From assembly GCA_947683625.1 (NCBI GenBank), contig CANTUR010000280.1, positions 682,001 through 746,000 on the forward strand: DNA of 64,000 nucleotides, in the 5' to 3' direction. This stretch comes from Mallotus nudiflorus. Its lineage: Eukaryota; Streptophyta; Magnoliopsida; Malpighiales; Euphorbiaceae. Below, piece by piece: positions 60,271 to 64,000 of the stretch. A program made the translations under genes and the position numbers. The notes below the pieces were generated by a model. It ran no database searches and was not told the DNA's origin. It worked only from the letters and a program-made list of their open reading frames with translations. The stretch's first letter is position 1, and each line of letters opens with the position of its first letter.

Positions 60271-60878
60271 CCACACAGCAACATTTTCAAATACAGTTCA
60301 ATCACAATCGTTAAAATTAAGAGCCTAGAACAACAACACAAAATCAGATGTATAAATAAATTCTAGCATGTCAACGATCTTCACAACCAAGGCTTAATAA
60401 TAATCAAACCATCACATTAAACTATGAACAATGTTAGGTTTAACTCCATAAAAGATCATAAATCCAACTTGTTTATATCATTATTAAACTCCAATCAAGA
60501 CAACTGACTAAGAGCAAGACGGATTCCTATTTAAGGTCTGTTAGAATTTCAGCAAGCAGATGAGAATGTTGTGCCTGCAATTTCCAAAACAAAATCCCAA
60601 ATCCAATATAGTCATTCATCAGATACCGCAAACTATAAATAACAAATACTAAATGCAAAAATGAAGGTTGTAATTTTTCTTTTCTGGTAGCTCTGTTGGC
60701 GATTTACGCACCTTATTAAAACAACACAAAGTTCATGACAAAGTGACAATTTGTAGATCCACAATGATCTCATGCACTTCAATTATGACTCCATTTCAAT
60801 CCTACATTTTTTTTATAATTATTTAATATCGAAGTAACATCCAACAAATTTGCTTTTGAAAGCTAGATGACCATTTAC
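60271..60878. other. No gene recognised between gene fragments
   Basis: Intron-like AT-rich sequence. I looked for the missing 5' exons of the REF/SRPP fragment and the next mannanase exon and saw neither. Confidence 0.5.
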
Positions 60879-61086
60879 CTTCACATAGTTCTTGAAATAT
60901 CTTTTGATGGTTGGATCAAAGAAGAAAGAATCATTTGAAGAGCTCAAGCCAATGCCTTCTTCCCATGCCCACTTCACATACTGTGTCTTCCCAGCATATG
61001 CTTTTAAGTTATTCACCAAACTTAGAAGAAGCCTGACTCCATGTTTACTTGCTTCTGCAATGACATGATCCAAGGCCAGCCACAAT
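60879..61086 (-). pseudogene. Single exon of mannan endo-1,4-beta-mannosidase (MAN6-like, GH5)
   Basis: A 208-nt minus-strand exon with acceptor (CTCAG at 61087-61088) and donor (GTGAAG/GTAAATG, GT at 60877-60878). It encodes ALDHVIAEASKHGVRLLLSL, then VNNLKAYAGKTQYVKWAWEE and SSSNDSFFFDPTIKRYFKNY. This is the part of plant GH5 mannanases between the early barrel strands, and both borders match the family's intron positions. Catalytic glutamates lie in other exons, none of which I find. Intact enzymes hydrolyse cell-wall mannans (family knowledge). Confidence 0.85.
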
Positions 61087-61088
61087 CT

Positions 61089-62115
61089 GAGTCATCAATA
61101 TAAAGAATGCAAATAGGAAAATACCATTACCATCCTTTATCATCTTATGATATGAGAAAAAAATGTAACTGCTGATGAGAATTTCATCATTTTGACAATT
61201 TTAATAAGGTAGTAACAGAGACAGCTTAAACAATCAATGGCCCTCAATGCAAAAACCTAAGAGGGAGAAGCCCTAGCACTGAGGAACAAAGCTTGTCTAA
61301 GCCAAAATCATCTCTCTGTGCAATCTCTTATAGTGAATACATTGTCTAATCATCACATGGAATGGTAGGATGAACCAAGGTGTGTTGAGGCAATATGAAA
61401 AAAGAAGAAGTTATTAATTGAAAATATTTAGCATATAAGATCTTTAGTTTGTTCTGCTTCAATACAAATAAAAAGAGGACAAAGTAGTGGACACTATTAA
61501 ATCATGCCGATCCTTAATTGTACGGTAGTAACTTACTTCAAAACCTTTCTTAAGTACGGGAATTGAGCAAGCAGAATTGAACTCAATTATTATCTTTGAA
61601 CACACTCTTGCAGTTTTTCATTTTAAAGGAAACCATGGTAGCTGTAGATTTAAGTGATTTCTTTTTTTCTTTTAATAACCCGAAAATTTCAATTAAACTA
61701 AATAAAATAACAATTGGATTGAGGACGAATTGATTAAACACAAAATTAGATGAAATAAAAGAAGAAATTAGCGTATGTTGCTATAGGCAGTTTTTTTCAT
61801 GTTTTACCTTTTTTTTTTTCATTCTTTACTACAACACTTAAAAAGAAAAGAAAGCTGACAATCTTTGGTCTTTTCAAAACGATCTCTAGAACTGCAAATA
61901 TGATAATTGAACTGATAATTAGCGACAAAAACAGAAAGAGAGATGCTTGAATGAAAAACTCGCAACACAATATAGTAATTGATGATAAAGCAGTATATAA
62001 ATTGAGGAATAGAGAGAACCTGCGATGTGAACAACGCAGCAGCAGCAAGGGGCAAGCAAATGAATATAAGACGAATTGAATATGCTTAAGGAAACTGAAA
62101 GAAACTTAAAGATAA
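61089..62115. other. Intron-like or intergenic sequence upstream of the mannanase exon
   Basis: On the minus strand near 62060-62025 a hydrophobic Leu/Ala-rich stretch (CPLLLLRCSH in one frame) ends at a donor-like CGCAG/GTTCTC. It could be a signal-peptide exon, but I cannot show this. The rest is AT-rich with T/A runs. Confidence 0.35.
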
Positions 62116-62224
62116 ATTGCCAACAAATCAAATTGACCTTTTAAGGCGTAAGAAGAGAAAAGAAACTGAAGGGAAGGGAACAAAGGAAATTAAATTCACA
62201 TTTTGGGGAATAAGAAAAGATGAG
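62116..62224 (-). repeat. Second copy of the sugar-transporter 5' UTR block
   Basis: Matches 3318-3438 (attgcnaacaaatcaaatt, agaagagaaaagaaactgaa, aataagaaaagat), with a short deletion that removes the GTAAGT donor. It is followed without a gap by RLP 3 LRR sequence on the plus strand. Confidence 0.85.
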
Positions 62225-63855
62225 TTGATTCTCAGATATAACAATTTCAATGGTGCCGATATTCCATCCTCTTCCGGAAATCTTTTGAAGTTGTGTTTAT
62301 TGGACCTCTCATATTGCAATTTCAGTGGTCAGATACCCTCTTCTTTGAGCAACCTTACTCAGCTCTCTACATTAGATCTCTTTTACAACAATTTCAACGG
62401 ACAGATTCCATCCTCTTTAGGGAACCTTTCTCAACTCTCTGCATTATATATTAGTAATAACAATCTCAATTGTCAGATTCCCTCCTCTTTAGGCAACCTT
62501 AGGAAGCTTGTAGCATTATCTTTATCAAACAATCGATTGGATGGCTCGATTCCTTTTCAATTAGGTAATCTTAACAATCTCTCTGGATTACATCTTGAGG
62601 ACGACAATCTCAGTGGTTTAATTCCCAATTCTTTTGCAAACCTTAAGCAACTCGTTCACTTATATATTATCAAACAATCAATTGATGAGCTCCATCCCTT
62701 TTTAATTAGGCGGATTATCAAGTCTGCGGCTTATCAATTAATCTAATAACTTCCTAAACGAAACGATACCATTCTTTTTGTTTACTTACCTTAACAATAA
62801 CCAGCTCAGTGGTCAGATAGGTCGATTTCAGCCCAATTCATCGCTGGAGTATATTAATTTAAGCAATGACAAGTTACATGGCAGAATTCCAAGTTCAATT
62901 TCTAAACTAGTTGGCTTGAATGTTCTTATTCTGTCATCAAATGATAAATTGACGGAAGAGATTCCTTCTTCAATTTGTAATATAAAATTCCTTCAAATTC
63001 TCGACTTGTCCAATAATAGTTTGAGTGGTTCCATGGCAAAATGTTGGGGAAGGTCAGCGACGATGCTGAGGTGTTGCATCTAGGCATGAATTATTTCAAT
63101 GGCACAATCCCTTTGTCATTTTCAAAAGGCAATTCTTTGAGGTACATTAATTTCAATGGCAATCAATTGCAAGGAAAAATCCCATCATCAATCACCAATT
63201 GCAAAAGTTTGGAATTGCTAGACCTAGGCAACAACAAGATACTTGACACACCCCATTTCTTAGGAACTCTTCAAGACCTGCAAGTACCTGTGTTGCGATC
63301 CACGGCATGCTTAAGAATTTCAATCGCAAATCTTCATTCCCTAAGTTGCGCATTTTTTACTTGTGCGATAATAGCTTAAGTGGACTACTTCCAAGGGACT
63401 ATGATGAGCTCTGATCGTGACATGGAATACATGACCTTTGTGAGTTTCTCTTATGACTTTTATGTGACTCATTCAAAGGATTTGTGATTGAGTTACCAAC
63501 AATTCAAAAACTTCTCATAAGCATTGATTTTTCATGTAATAATTTAACCGGTAAGATTCCACAATCAATTGGGATGCTTAAATCCTTGAAGTAGCTTAAC
63601 ATGTCCCACAATCAGCTCACTAGCAACATACAACCATCATTGGCGAATTTGACCAATTTGGAATCACTTGACCTTTCTTCAAATCTTCTTATAGGAAGGA
63701 TTCCTATTGAATTGGTAAATTTAACGTTTCTGTAAGTTTTTTGTGTCTTATATAACCAACTTGAAGGGTTCATACCTTATCGCAAGTAGTTTAACACATT
63801 TGATAACAGCTCTTATGAAGGAAACGAAGGATTATGTGGATTTCCTTTATATTTG
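62221..63855 (+). pseudogene. RLP pseudogene 3, truncated at both ends
   Basis: Begins inside the LRR domain (ELILRYNNFNGADIPSSSGN, matching 56214 of RLP 2), so signal peptide, LRRNT and early LRRs are absent. LRRs run to about 63380 in four frames (NNNQLSGQIGRFQPNSSLEY; NYFNGTIPLSFSKGNSLRYI). An island-like part lies near 63410-63500, then LRRs to 63720 and SSYEGNEGLCGFPL near 63808-63850. Homology ends at about 63855, before the acidic spacer and transmembrane helix. Stops and shifts at about 62690, 62745, 63083 and 63300-63420. Confidence 0.92.
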
Positions 63856-64000
63856 CGGCCACTTGCACTTGACATGATTTGTTAGTTTAACACTTCAACC
63901 TACAGTTTTGAAATTTTAAAACTTACACTTGCATAAAATGTATTGATATGCATTAATGTAATGACATAATGCATCTATTATCTTCTGTACTTATCACTTT
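63856..64000. other. Unassigned sequence at window end
   Basis: After RLP 3 homology stops, the sequence changes to AT-rich DNA beginning gcggccacttgcacttgac. It may be an insertion or deletion junction; the window ends before it can be classified. Confidence 0.4.

Noticed and set aside
60004..60328. Plus-strand frames over the REF/SRPP fragment
   Set aside because: Shadows of the minus-strand exon, which has family motifs and a splice acceptor.
1..64000. tRNA, rRNA or other structured RNA genes
   Set aside because: No cloverleaf, rRNA or snRNA signature noticed. The tRNA-like matches are retrotransposon primer-binding sites. A covariance-model scan would be decisive but was not possible.
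1..64000. An intact, previously undescribed gene system
   Set aside because: Every coding segment examined is a broken RLP, a captured gene fragment or a decayed transposon. The unusual aspects are structural (nesting, chimeric joins, arrays), not an intact new pathway.

Overview
The window looks like accessory DNA from a flowering plant, most likely a eudicot. It is AT-rich, has GT/AG intron borders in fragments of plant genes, carries plant-lineage Ty3/gypsy, Ty1/copia and L1-type elements, and holds several Cf-9-like leucine-rich-repeat receptor-like protein (RLP) sequences. The species cannot be fixed from the sequence. I found no gene that reads through intact. Every gene-like segment is a pseudogene, an exon fragment or a decayed transposon, so this is a birth-and-death RLP neighbourhood overrun by nested retrotransposons.

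Layout. 1-3.4 kb: minus-strand exon fragments, one unrecognised and one from a plant MFS sugar (xylose/H+ symporter-like) transporter with its 5' UTR intron. 4.4-10.5 kb: a minus-strand Ty3/gypsy element broken by a 5'-truncated LINE (4.4-5.4 kb) and by long terminal-repeat-like element A (5494-8714). 11263-11623: a short solo LTR. 12.6-14.4 kb: an L1-type LINE reduced to ORF1 plus 3' tail. 14607-16933: RLP pseudogene 1, with a copia element (17122-21839) in its 3' untranslated region. 22-27 kb: RLP downstream flank, a MITE-like element, microsatellites, an inverted RLP promoter piece and an RLP tail fragment. 27384-40175: a Tat-lineage-like gypsy element with both LTRs, an antisense ORF and a 106-bp tandem array, carrying long element B (32101-35339). 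40-44.5 kb: a tandem duplication of RLP downstream sequence. 44481-53420: a second copia element carrying long element C (46228-50059). 54832-58145: RLP pseudogene 2, the most complete copy. 58.9-62.1 kb: minus-strand fragments of an unrecognised gene, a REF/SRPP gene and a mannanase (MAN6-like) gene. 62.2-63.9 kb: RLP pseudogene 3, joined directly to a copy of the sugar-transporter 5' UTR.

How it fits together. RLPs of this type are known as cell-surface immune receptors; here signal peptide, LRRs, transmembrane segment and short tail can still be followed, but all three copies are frameshifted. Nesting gives a relative order: RLP duplication came first, then gypsy and copia insertion, then insertion of the ~3.2-3.8 kb elements A-C, each of which sits inside another retrotransposon and has a 5-bp target duplication. 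Intactness, identity percentages and family names are read by eye; no alignment or database search was run.
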